Positions 48,966 through 57,335 of a DNA stretch of 64,000 bases are shown one piece after another. The notes beneath the pieces were generated by a model. It searched no databases and was not told the DNA's origin. It saw only the letters and a list, made by a program, of their open reading frames with translations. Each line of letters opens with the position of its first letter. Within the stretch, counting starts at the first letter, position 1. The position numbers were made by a program, and so were the translations under genes. The DNA lies in assembly GCA_019749805.1 (NCBI GenBank), contig JAIEPH010000114.1, positions 1 to 64,000 of the forward strand, in the 5' to 3' direction. The DNA comes from Mycobacteriaceae bacterium (lineage in GTDB: Bacteria; Actinomycetota; Actinomycetes; Mycobacteriales; Mycobacteriaceae).

Positions 48966-50056
48966 CGGCCTACTTTCCGGCGGGCGAACTCTTCGGCGAC
49001 GATCGAGACGAAGCGGTCGACGTCCTCGGGTGTGGTGTCCCACGAGGTCATCCACCGGACCTCGCCCCGCGCACGGTCCCAGTCGTAAAAGCGCGCCCGC
49101 TTGCGGATCCGGTCGGCGACATTGTTGGGCACGGTCGCAAAGACGGCGTTCGCCTGCGTGTCCTGTGTGAAAGCCAGCTCGCCCAGTGTGCCGTCGGCCT
49201 CGAGCGCGGTGCGCAACCGCTGCGCCATCGCGTTGGCGTGGGCCGCGCTTCGCACGCCCAGATCGTCATCGAAGAGAGCGAGCAACTGCGCGGACGCGAA
49301 CCGCATTTTGCTCGACAGCTGCATGGTGAGCTTGCGCAGGTAGATCAGCCCGGTGGCGCGGTCCGGGTCGAGCACGATGATTGCCTCCGCGCCGAGGAGT
49401 CCGTTCTTGGTGCCGCCCAGGCTCAGGATGTCCACGCCCGCGTCGCTCGTGAACTCCCGCAACGGCACGCCGAGCGCAGCGGCGGCGTTCCACAGGCGGG
49501 CGCCGTCCATATGGACCGCCATGCCGTGTTGATGTGCGTAGTCGGAGATTGCCCGCACCTCGTCCGGTGTGTAGCGGGTGCCCAGTTCGGTGGTCTGCGT
49601 GATGCTGACGGCCAACGGCTGCGCGCGGTGTTCGTCGCCCCAGCCCCACGCCTCGCGCGCGACCAGCTCGGGTGTGAGCTTGCCGTCCGCTGTGGGGACG
49701 GTGAGCAGTTTGAGCCCGGTCATCCGCTCGGGGGCGCCGGCCTCGTCGGTGTGGATGTGCGCATCCGTTGCAGTCACGACCGCGCCCCAGCGCGGCAACA
49801 TGCTGGTGAGGGCGACGACGTTGGCGCCGGTTCCGTTGAAGACCGGGAACGTCTCGGCACGCTCGCCGAATTGCGTGCGGATCACCTCGGCCAGTCTGGC
49901 GGTGTATTGGTCGTCGCCGTAGGCGACCTGGTGACCGCCGTTGGCTGCGGCGATCGCGGCGAGAACCTCGGGATGCGCGCCTGCGTAGTTGTCGCTGGCA
50001 AAGGCGCGCCAGTGCGGGTCGTGGAGCGGGGATATCGACACACGTCGATCCTGCAC
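48962..50056 (-). CDS. Low-specificity threonine aldolase-like PLP enzyme
   Basis: The 364-residue protein is a beta-eliminating lyase/threonine aldolase family member. Typical segments are ASDNYAGAHPEVLAAI, QVAYGDDQYTARLAEV, FNGTGANVVALTSM, HMDGARLWNAAAALG (ring-nitrogen Asp) and SLGGTKNG with the PLP Lys. It would cleave threonine or a related 3-hydroxy amino acid to glycine and an aldehyde. The start is taken as GTG 50056. It is coupled to the GH3 gene and follows the sterol-desaturase-like gene by 27 bases. Confidence 0.9.
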   Translation of the reverse strand: MQDRRVSISPLHDPHWRAFASDNYAGAHPEVLAAIAAANGGHQVAYGDDQYTARLAEVIRTQFGERAETFPVFNGTGANVVALTSMLPRWGAVVTATDAHIHTDEAGAPERMTGLKLLTVPTADGKLTPELVAREAWGWGDEHRAQPLAVSITQTTELGTRYTPDEVRAISDYAHQHGMAVHMDGARLWNAAAALGVPLREFTSDAGVDILSLGGTKNGLLGAEAIIVLDPDRATGLIYLRKLTMQLSSKMRFASAQLLALFDDDLGVRSAAHANAMAQRLRTALEADGTLGELAFTQDTQANAVFATVPNNVADRIRKRARFYDWDRARGEVRWMTSWDTTPEDVDRFVSIVAEEFARRKVGR

Positions 50057-50083
50057 CCGATGATCGCCGACCGGCCAGCCGGC

Positions 50084-50857
50084 TTACCCGGGGGTGATTG
50101 GCACCGCGTCCCATTTCACCGGGTCCGACCTGGCGGGCGCCTTGTAGGTACCGAAAAGCTTGTCGCCGAAGCTCATCACGACGGACAGGTTTGTGGGCCG
50201 CTTGTTGGAATGGTGCAGTTCGTGGGCGACGTTGGGCGGCAGCAGCCAAGCCGGGTAGAAGCGAATGTCGTAGCCGCAGTGGGTGATCACCATCGCCGTC
50301 GTGTTTGCGATCGCGTAGGCGACCATCACCAGGGGGTGCACCCCGAGTACCAGCGGCGGCACGTAGAGGCACAGCATCACCATCAGGCCTTCGACGGGAT
50401 GGACGACGAAGTTGGTCCAGATTGTCAGGGGCGCCTCGACCCGATGGTGCAGGTAGTGCACATACTTGAAGACGAACCTGTTGCCGTGCTCCAGTCGATG
50501 CCACCAGTAGGTGAGGAATTCCCCGATGACCATCAGCAGCGCGACCTGGGCCCCGAAGGTCAGCAGAGTCGGTGCGGCGCTTGGTACGTCGATGGCCCAC
50601 GGATGAAATTTGGCGTTGAGCGCGAGCAGCAGTACCGCCGAACCGATGTAGGTGGACATCACCCGCAGACCATCCAGCCATGCGGTCCTGGCGGGGATCT
50701 TCCGGTAGACGGCAACGTCCAGCACCGAGAAGAACACTCCGGTCACCAGCACCACAGCGACGACGACGGGCAGGAAGTATAGGGGGAACTCAAAGAACCC
50801 CACCCCGATTCGCCCCAACATCCAGTCCCAAATCGGTTGCAGCGCTGACTCGTTCAT
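50084..50857 (-). CDS. Sterol desaturase/fatty acid hydroxylase family membrane protein
   Basis: The 257-residue integral membrane di-iron enzyme has three His clusters: WWHRLEHGN, HYLHHRVEAP and HELHHSNKRP, plus an additional HCGYD. It has about four to five membrane segments. It would hydroxylate or desaturate a lipid such as a carotenoid, sterol or fatty acid. Start ATG 50857 shares a base with the TetR stop (TGATG), so the two are coupled. GTG 50860 is the alternative. The neighbours suggest TetR control. Confidence 0.9.
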   Translation of the reverse strand: MNESALQPIWDWMLGRIGVGFFEFPLYFLPVVVAVVLVTGVFFSVLDVAVYRKIPARTAWLDGLRVMSTYIGSAVLLLALNAKFHPWAIDVPSAAPTLLTFGAQVALLMVIGEFLTYWWHRLEHGNRFVFKYVHYLHHRVEAPLTIWTNFVVHPVEGLMVMLCLYVPPLVLGVHPLVMVAYAIANTTAMVITHCGYDIRFYPAWLLPPNVAHELHHSNKRPTNLSVVMSFGDKLFGTYKAPARSDPVKWDAVPITPG

Positions 50858-51480
50858 CACTCTCCTTGTGGCGGGCTGATCAGGATCCGTTGGGCCGCGG
50901 TGTGCAGTTCATCGATGCACTGTTCGACGGTGATGTCACCGACACTGAGCAGCGCCAGGTCGGCGTAGAAGACGCGTCCGAGCAACGTCAACGACGCGTC
51001 CAGCTCGGAAGGCACCTCGGCGCCGGCGGTCAGCGCGGTGAACATCTGGCGCACGCCGAGGCGGAATTCGTCCGCGACCGGGCCCAGCGCCAACACGGAG
51101 GACATCGTCGCCCGCACCATGGGCAGATCCGTCGCGGCCTCCCGGACGACGTGCTCGATGGCGACATCGATGGGTGACTCGGGTCCGGTAGCGGTCGCAA
51201 TCGCCTGCGGGATGCGGGTTGCGAGCTCATGCCCCCAGGCCAACGCCGCGTCGCAGACGACGTGCTCCTTTGAGGCGAAGTAGCGATACATCGTTGCCCT
51301 GGACACGCCTGCGGCAGCCGCGATGGTCTCCATGCCGACGGTCTCATGCCCCTGCGCATTGATCAGGTCACGTGCTGCTAGCAGGATCCGCGTGCGCACG
51401 TCGAGTTGGCGCGCATCCAGCGTGCGACGAATTGTCACGGTCGCTGAGGTCACGGGCGGACCCTTCTTGTCTCGGCTCAT
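50857..51480 (-). CDS. TetR-family transcriptional regulator
   Basis: The 207-residue protein has an N-terminal extension, then a TetR helix-turn-helix: TRILLAARDLINAQGHETVG and METIAAAAGVSRATMYRYFA with SKEHVVCDA. The C-terminal part is a helical ligand-binding domain. It is the first gene of an apparent operon with the desaturase-like, threonine aldolase-like and GH3 genes. A perfect 7-bp inverted repeat lies upstream at 51507-51534, likely its operator. Confidence 0.9.
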   Translation of the reverse strand: MSRDKKGPPVTSATVTIRRTLDARQLDVRTRILLAARDLINAQGHETVGMETIAAAAGVSRATMYRYFASKEHVVCDAALAWGHELATRIPQAIATATGPESPIDVAIEHVVREAATDLPMVRATMSSVLALGPVADEFRLGVRQMFTALTAGAEVPSELDASLTLLGRVFYADLALLSVGDITVEQCIDELHTAAQRILISPPQGE

Positions 51481-51506
51481 GGTGGAACGATAGCTGGAAC
51501 GCTTGC

Positions 51507-51534
51507 TGAGACATATGTATCACGTGGTGTCTCA
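51507..51534. promoter_or_regulatory. Inverted repeat, probable TetR operator
   Basis: TGAGACA (51507-51513) and TGTCTCA (51528-51534) are perfect inverted repeats 14 bases apart, within the 96-base gap between the divergent TetR gene and ligC1. It is therefore placed to affect both directions. Binding by the adjacent TetR protein is inferred. Confidence 0.55.
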
Positions 51535-51576
51535 AGTCGACAAGCCCGATGACATTGCCGCGCGTCGCAGGTCTAC

Positions 51577-52650
51577 GTGAGTATGGAGACCGTGCCCTTT
51601 TCCACAGACCTTCCGGTCATGCCACCCCTGGAGCCGATGTTGGCCAAAGCCCAGGCCAAGGTGCCGGCCGAGGCGGGGGTGTGGTCCTACGAGCCCAAGT
51701 GGGACGGGTTCCGGGCGCTGGTGTTCCGCGACGGCGACGAGATCGTCCTGCTCTCGCGTAGCGGTAAGGACCTCGGGCGCTATTTCCCGGAAATGGTGGA
51801 GGCACTTCGCGACGAATTGGCGCCGCGCTGTGTGCTCGACGGCGAGGTCGTCGTCCCCCGGGAGATCGACGGCCGCATGCGGCTGGACTGGGAATCGCTG
51901 TCCCAGCGCATCCATCCGGCCGCCAGCCGCATCAAAATGTTGTCCGAACAGACACCCGCGCACTTCATCGGCTTCGACGCACTCGCCACCGGTGACGCAT
52001 CGCTGCTCAAGGAGCCCTTCCGGGTTCGCCGCAAGGCGCTGGCCGATGCGGTGAAGGAAAAGCGGTGGTGCCACGTCACGCGAACCACCGAGGATCCGGA
52101 GCAGGGCGCGCAGTGGCTCGAGACCTTCGAGGGTGCAGGTCTCGACGGAATCATCGCCAAACGGCTCGACGGCCCGTATCTGCCCGGGAAACGGGAGATG
52201 GTGAAGGTCAAGCACGCCCGCGACGTCGACTGCGTGGCCATGGGATATCGGGTTCATAAGAGCGGCGAGGGCGTCGGGTCGATCCTGCTCGGTCTCTATC
52301 GTGACGACGGTGAGCTCCAGATGGTCGGTGGTGCAGCGTCGTTCAGCGTCAAGGACCGGATCAAGCTGCTCGCCGAACTCGAGCCGCTACGTGAGGGCGA
52401 CGAGGTGCGTGAAGGTGACCCCAGCCGCTGGAATTCCGCGGCGGACAAGCGCTGGATCCCGGTGCGGCCGGAGAAGGTCTGCGAGGTCGCCTACGACCAG
52501 ATGGAGGGAAACACCGTGCACGGCAAGAGGTTCCGCCATGCGGTCAAGTTCATGCGCTGGCGGCCTGACCGCGAGCCGGCGAGCTGCACCTTCGACCAGC
52601 TCGACGTGCCCCTGAACTACGATCTCTACGACGTGTTGGAGTCGACGTAA
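51577..52650 (+). CDS. ligC1: ATP-dependent DNA ligase LigC
   Basis: This 357-residue ligase has Lys41 in YEPKWDGFRALVFRDGDE and further motifs VLDGEVVVP, FIGFDALAT, GLDGIIAKRL and VKVKHARDVDCVAMGY, followed by an OB-fold. It seals nicks with ATP and probably works with PolD1, the next gene. The polD1 ATG shares one base with the ligase stop (TAATG), so they are coupled. Start is GTG 51577 or ATG 51583. It is a paralog of the ligase at 45717, with similar length and domain order. Confidence 0.92.
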   Translation: MSMETVPFSTDLPVMPPLEPMLAKAQAKVPAEAGVWSYEPKWDGFRALVFRDGDEIVLLSRSGKDLGRYFPEMVEALRDELAPRCVLDGEVVVPREIDGRMRLDWESLSQRIHPAASRIKMLSEQTPAHFIGFDALATGDASLLKEPFRVRRKALADAVKEKRWCHVTRTTEDPEQGAQWLETFEGAGLDGIIAKRLDGPYLPGKREMVKVKHARDVDCVAMGYRVHKSGEGVGSILLGLYRDDGELQMVGGAASFSVKDRIKLLAELEPLREGDEVREGDPSRWNSAADKRWIPVRPEKVCEVAYDQMEGNTVHGKRFRHAVKFMRWRPDREPASCTFDQLDVPLNYDLYDVLEST

Positions 52651-53708
52651 TGGCAACGCCTGCAGAAGAAATAGACGTCGACGGCGTCAAGGTCCGGTTG
52701 ACCAACCGGGACAAGCCGTACTTCCCGAAACTGGGCGAGAACGGTACCAAGGGCAAGCTCTTCGACTACTACCTGGCCGTCGCCTCCGGTCCGATGCTGG
52801 CGGCGCTGCGAGATCGGCCCACGCACCTGCAGCGCTTTCCCGACGGCATCGACGGCGAGGAGATCTACCAGAAGCGGGTGCCGCAGAAGCATCCCGACTA
52901 TTTGGAAACCTGCACCGTGACCTTCCCGTCGGGTCGAACGGCTGACGCGCTCAAGGTGACTCACCCGTCGGCGATTGCGTGGGCCGCGCAGATGGGCACC
53001 GTCACGCTGCATCCGTGGCAGGTGCGCTGCCCCGACACCGAACATCCGGACGAATTGCGTGTCGACCTCGACCCGCAACCCGGCACCGCGTTCAAGGAGG
53101 CCCGTGAGGTCGCGGTGGACGTTTTGAAGCCGCTGCTCGACGAACTCGGGCTGGTGGGCTATCCGAAGACCTCGGGCGGCCGCGGCGTGCACGTCTTCCT
53201 GCGGATCAAGCCGGACTGGGATTTCATCGCCGTGCGACGTGCGGGGATCGCTTTGGCCAGGGAGGTGGAGCGGCGGGCACCGAAAGCGGTGACGACGTCG
53301 TGGTGGAAAGAGGAACGGGGGAAGCGGATTTTCATCGACTACAACCAGAACGCCCGCGACCGCACCTTCGCGTCGGCGTACTCGGCGCGCAAGACTCCGA
53401 TCGCGACGGTGTCGACGCCGCTGACGTGGGACGAACTACGCGACGCAGACCCCGACGATTACACCATCTCGACGGTTCCCGATTTCGTTGCGGGTCGACC
53501 GGATCCGTGGGCCGATATCGACTCCACGGCGCAGTCGCTCGAGCCGCTGCTGGAGATGGTCAAGGCGGACGAGGAGGAGCGGGGGCTCGGTGACATGCCG
53601 TATCCGCCGAGCTACCCGAAGATGCCGGGGGAGCCGCCTCGGGTGCAGCCCAGCAAGAAGGTGGCGGCGAACTGGGACGAGGACGGCAACCCAGTGAAGG
53701 GTGACTGA
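52650..53708 (+). CDS. polD1: LigD-type polymerase PolD1 (archaeo-eukaryotic primase fold)
   Basis: The 352-residue protein is a stand-alone version of the polymerase domain of LigD. The catalytic metal Asp residues are in LRVDLDPQPG (Asp139 and Asp141). Other motifs are KTSGGRGVHVF and WWKEERGKRIFIDYNQNARDR. Such proteins fill gaps, preferring ribonucleotides, in base-excision repair with LigC. It is coupled to ligC1. The C-terminal 35 residues are Pro-rich and charged. Ortholog of Rv3730c. Confidence 0.92.
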   Translation: MATPAEEIDVDGVKVRLTNRDKPYFPKLGENGTKGKLFDYYLAVASGPMLAALRDRPTHLQRFPDGIDGEEIYQKRVPQKHPDYLETCTVTFPSGRTADALKVTHPSAIAWAAQMGTVTLHPWQVRCPDTEHPDELRVDLDPQPGTAFKEAREVAVDVLKPLLDELGLVGYPKTSGGRGVHVFLRIKPDWDFIAVRRAGIALAREVERRAPKAVTTSWWKEERGKRIFIDYNQNARDRTFASAYSARKTPIATVSTPLTWDELRDADPDDYTISTVPDFVAGRPDPWADIDSTAQSLEPLLEMVKADEEERGLGDMPYPPSYPKMPGEPPRVQPSKKVAANWDEDGNPVKGD

Positions 53709-53831
53709 GCGGAGGCTGGCTGAGATGCGCTGCTGTTGCGAGCGCGAAAGGGTGCGACTCCCGGTCATGGTGGCACGGCGGTCTAGGCCGATTCATCCGC
53801 GCGCATTGAATAGCCTGTCTACCATCGGTAG

Positions 53832-54557
53832 ATGGCAAACGACGTGCGCGTGCGCAGGATAGCTGTTCGTCTACTCGCCGCCGCGTTGACCGTCGTCGCA
53901 ATATCGTTCGTGCCCAACGGGATTCCGGCCGCAACAGCCCAGGGGTGTCCCGACATCGAGGTGATCTTCGCCCGCGGCACCAACGATCCGCCCGGAATCG
54001 GGCTTGTCGGCCAGGGATTCGTCGACGCACTACGCGCCAAGGTCGCGCCCAGAACCGTCGGCGTATACGCGGTGAACTACGCCGCCACCTTCAACTTCCT
54101 CCGCGCCGCCGACGGGGCCACCGACGCTAACAACCACGCCCAGTTCATGGCCAATACCTGCCCGAACACGAAGCTGGTCCTCGGCGGATTCTCGCAAGGC
54201 GCGGCCGTCGTCGACCTGATGTTGGGCGTCGCCCCCAACGTTTCAGCCATGTCCGGCATGGGTGCAATTCCTGGACTGAATGCCATACCCGGTCTGGACC
54301 TCAACGCTCTCGCGAGGCCGATGCCGCCCGACGTGGCGAACCGCGTCGCCGCTGTCGCGGTGTTCGGCAACCCGCTGGGCAGGGTGATGGGCCCGCTGAA
54401 CGTCCTCAGTCCCGCGTTCGGCGCCAGGACCATCGACCTGTGCAACCCCCAGGATCCGATCTGCGACACCGGCGACCTGAGCAACCGGGCCCCGCACCAT
54501 CAGTACGTCCCGGGAATGACCGATCAGGCAGCGAGCTTCGCCGCCGGCCTCGTCTAA
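53832..54557 (+). CDS. Secreted cutinase-family serine esterase
   Basis: The 241-residue protein has an N-terminal signal peptide (VRLLAAALTVVAISFVPNG, cleavage near ATAQG). The cutinase fold has FARGTNDPPGIGLVGQGFVD, the nucleophile Ser in LVLGGFSQGAAVV, Asp in CDTGDLSN and His in APHHQYVPGM, completing a Ser-Asp-His triad. Cys residues at CPDIEV, NTCPNT, LCNPQ and ICDTG make two likely disulfides. It would hydrolyse esters or lipids outside the cell. An insert GMGAIPGLNAIPGLDLNA is unusual. It overlaps the kinase gene by 4 bases end to end. Confidence 0.9.
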   Translation: MANDVRVRRIAVRLLAAALTVVAISFVPNGIPAATAQGCPDIEVIFARGTNDPPGIGLVGQGFVDALRAKVAPRTVGVYAVNYAATFNFLRAADGATDANNHAQFMANTCPNTKLVLGGFSQGAAVVDLMLGVAPNVSAMSGMGAIPGLNAIPGLDLNALARPMPPDVANRVAAVAVFGNPLGRVMGPLNVLSPAFGARTIDLCNPQDPICDTGDLSNRAPHHQYVPGMTDQAASFAAGLV

Positions 54558-56770
54558 TCCCCGGTGCGCTCGACCCGGGAGTCGAAGTCGCTGTTGAAGG
54601 GGCACGCGCCGGTGATCGTGTAATGACCGTTTCCGGTGAGTAGGGTGATCGGATCTTGTGCCGGCGTCGGCAGGGGGTACTGCAGGGTGATCTCGCGGTG
54701 GGCGGGACCACCCTTCTCGCACGTCGAGTCCGAGACCCTGTTTGCCAAGACGAACTGATTCTTGGCGAAGGTGAGGATCTTGGCGCTGTCCGGGTTGGCC
54801 CAGTAGCTCAGGCAGCGGTCGCCGGTGCGAAGGCAGTACGTCGTGATGTCGAAGCTCACGTCGGCGCTGCGGTTGCCGTCCTTATAGGTGTCGATCTCCT
54901 GATACCGGCCGTACAGCGCCTCTGCGGGCGATGCCACCCGGGCAGGCAGAGTTGCGGGGTCGACGACCGAGACACCGCTCTGCGGGTCTCCCGTGCGGGT
55001 AAACGTCACGGGTCGGTTGCTGGCGCAGTTGGGGTCCGTCGACCGGACGATGAACTCGCCCTTGAGCGACCCGTCGGGCTGTGACTGCAGCGACATCGTC
55101 TCCCAGACCTCCGTCGACGTGGCGCTCCCGCACTTGCCCTCTTTCGTGTTCACCGCCTCCCAGCGATCGTCCACCTCGTCGAGCACCAATGCCGTTGCGG
55201 CCGTGACAGATCCATCTACCTTGGTCGCGCTCGCCACGCACGTATCACTGCCGTCTTCGCACGCCGACTTGATCACCCACGTCTCATTGCCGCCCGAAGC
55301 ATTCTGGAACGGTTGACCATTGGGCTGGGTTGGCGCGCCGAACGTGGCGGCGAACGTACCGTTGGGTCCCGCGCCCGGTGGTGGTGCGCTGCTGCCGGGC
55401 GCGGATTCTTCATCACCGCCGAGCACGACGAGGATCGTGCCGATGGCGGCGAAGATCATCACGAGGGCAATGGGAACGACGATCGCCGTGCGCTTGTACC
55501 AGGGCCACGGCGCATCGTCGTCGGCCCGCTGCCGGCCAGCATCGGGCGTAGCGGGTGGGGACTGCGCCGGTTGAGCCTGGGTGGGAGCGGCCGCATTTTC
55601 GTCCTGCGACGCCGGTGCGCCAAGGTGGGTGGGTGCCCACGCCTGGGCGACATGGTCGGGTGTCCCGGCCTGCGTCGGCGCCCATCCGGGTTGGGCCGGT
55701 TGCGCTGTCGTCGGCGCCCACGCCTTCTCGATGTGCTCGGCCGGACGTGCCTGGGTCGGATCCGCGGCCGGCGTCGAATCGGCGGCCGGTCGGGCCTGGG
55801 TCGCATCGGCGGCCGGCTCCACTTGTTCGGTCCGCCGGGCGTTCTCCTTGTGCCAGTGCTTTTCGGTGTCTTCGTCCTGGAAGCCCTTGGTCGGCGCCAG
55901 GGGCGCTTTCCCGGGTGCCGTCTGACGCGAACCGGGTTTCGCGCGCTGAGTCCGGCCGCCGTTGGCGATCGCCGCCTGTGCCGCGCGAGCCATCTCCGTC
56001 GTCGTGGGGTAGCGGTCCTCGGGATCCTTGGCCATCCCGGCGGCGATCACCGCGTCCAGTTCAGGCGATACGTCCTTCCGCTTGATCGACGGACGCGGTG
56101 GCGGGGACGTGAGGTGGCCGGCGATCTGCTGCTCGACGCTCTCGCCCGGGAACGGCCGGCTGGACGTCAGGCATTCGTAGAGCACACATGTCAATGCGTA
56201 GATGTCGGAACGAGTATCGCTTTGGCCGGTGGTGAACCGTTCGGGTGCCATGTACGGCCACGTGCCGACCACGTTGCCGGTGGCGGTCAGCTTTGTCTCG
56301 CCGGCCGCGCGCGCGATGCCGAAATCGATCAGATAGGAGAAGTCGTCCTCGGCGACGAGGATGTTGGACGGCTTCACGTCACGGTGCACGAGCCCGATCT
56401 TGTGGGCGGCGTTGAGCGCCGACGCGATCTGCTCGATGATGTTCACCGCCCGCACGGGCTCCATCGGTCCAGCGGCGAGGACATGCTCCAGGTCCTGGCC
56501 CTCGATTAGCCGCATGTCCACATAAAGCCGGCCCTCGATCTCACCGAAGTTGTGAATGGGAACGACGTGGGGGTTGTTCAGACCCGCCGCAGCAAAGGCC
56601 TCGTGCCGGAACCGTTCCTCGAAGACGGGGTCGGCAGCCAGTTGCGCCGGCAGCACCTTCACCGCCACGACGCGGCGGGTCGCGGTGTCAAACGCCTTCC
56701 ACACCTCGCCCATGCCGCCGCGGCCGATCAACTCAACGAGCCGGTACCTGCCGAATGGCGTGCCCTCCAC
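54554..56770 (-). CDS. Transmembrane Ser/Thr protein kinase with duplicated ectodomain
   Basis: The 738-residue kinase has Lys38 in VAVKVL, HRDVKPSN (129-136), DFG (149-151) and APERF (176-180), all needed for activity. A long Pro/Ala linker with WAPT repeats (about 270-425) leads to a single membrane segment (430-451) and an extracytoplasmic part. The latter has two related halves, about 472-600 (TWVIKSACEDGSDTC) and 620-738 (FDITTYCLRTGDRC), each with Cys pairs. The layout is that of PknE/PknF-like kinases. It starts at GTG 56770. The secreted protein at 45284 resembles one half. Confidence 0.9.
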   Translation of the reverse strand: MEGTPFGRYRLVELIGRGGMGEVWKAFDTATRRVVAVKVLPAQLAADPVFEERFRHEAFAAAGLNNPHVVPIHNFGEIEGRLYVDMRLIEGQDLEHVLAAGPMEPVRAVNIIEQIASALNAAHKIGLVHRDVKPSNILVAEDDFSYLIDFGIARAAGETKLTATGNVVGTWPYMAPERFTTGQSDTRSDIYALTCVLYECLTSSRPFPGESVEQQIAGHLTSPPPRPSIKRKDVSPELDAVIAAGMAKDPEDRYPTTTEMARAAQAAIANGGRTQRAKPGSRQTAPGKAPLAPTKGFQDEDTEKHWHKENARRTEQVEPAADATQARPAADSTPAADPTQARPAEHIEKAWAPTTAQPAQPGWAPTQAGTPDHVAQAWAPTHLGAPASQDENAAAPTQAQPAQSPPATPDAGRQRADDDAPWPWYKRTAIVVPIALVMIFAAIGTILVVLGGDEESAPGSSAPPPGAGPNGTFAATFGAPTQPNGQPFQNASGGNETWVIKSACEDGSDTCVASATKVDGSVTAATALVLDEVDDRWEAVNTKEGKCGSATSTEVWETMSLQSQPDGSLKGEFIVRSTDPNCASNRPVTFTRTGDPQSGVSVVDPATLPARVASPAEALYGRYQEIDTYKDGNRSADVSFDITTYCLRTGDRCLSYWANPDSAKILTFAKNQFVLANRVSDSTCEKGGPAHREITLQYPLPTPAQDPITLLTGNGHYTITGACPFNSDFDSRVERTGD

Positions 56771-57119
56771 TACGCCTCCTGGAAACTGCGGAAAACCAGC
56801 ACGTTCACACTCTTCACGATCGAGCAGTCGCCCGGTCCCGTATTAGAGATTGAAGCGGCAGCGGGTATACCGCAACCCGCTGGACGTGATCGGTTCCGCA
56901 AGTGTCTTTCCTCCGCAGCTGCGCGGGCCTGGTACGTAGGCGAACTAGCCCTTGAGAACGCAAATCAACCAGATCTGTGGGCTTGTGTCCCGGGTAAGAA
57001 TGCCATCCGCCTTTAAAATTTGCTGTTTTCGGTGAATGTGTGGCGTTGCGTGCCGCCGACTGCGAGAATTCTCCGGTCTGACGCTTTCGGGGGAAACGCC
57101 AGCTTGAAGGGGGTGCTCG
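56771..57119. other. Intergenic region upstream of the kinase and repeat protein
   Basis: These 349 bases contain no supported gene apart from the small ORF that follows. A rightward -10-like TAAAAT (57014-57019) lies in an AT-rich patch, so a leader of about 95 bases to ATG 57120 is expected. A leftward TAATAC (56845-56840) may serve the kinase gene. No clear inverted repeat was found. Confidence 0.4.
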
Positions 57120-57221
57120 ATGATGTCGATTCGTCGGTCCAATGCAGGGCTGTCGATGGTCGTCGCACTGGCTGCCTTTGTTGCCGATACCGCTGTCTGG
57201 CACGCGCTGCCGGGCATCTGA
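57120..57221 (+). CDS. Small hydrophobic 33-residue protein with strong ribosome-binding site
   Basis: ATG 57120 is preceded by GAAGGGGG at 7 bases, one of the best Shine-Dalgarno sequences in the window. The peptide begins MMSIRRSNAGLSMVVALAAF, has a short hydrophobic core and ends WHALPGI. It could be a tiny membrane protein or leader peptide. The TGA is followed at once by ATG (TGAATG) in the same frame as the downstream repeat-protein gene. It may tune or couple translation of that gene. No homolog is known to me. Confidence 0.45.
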   Translation: MMSIRRSNAGLSMVVALAAFVADTAVWHALPGI

Positions 57222-57335
57222 ATGAGGAACGACTATGCAAGATCCAACTGGACTCGAACGTGTCCAAGAAAGATCCAAGAACGACGACCGACGCTCTTGC
57301 CATTCAGCAAGCCACCTGAGCAGGAGCAGATCGTC

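Noticed and set aside
55313..56509. 398-codon plus-strand frame opposite the Ser/Thr kinase
   Set aside because: It lacks any recognisable domain and lies entirely inside the kinase gene.
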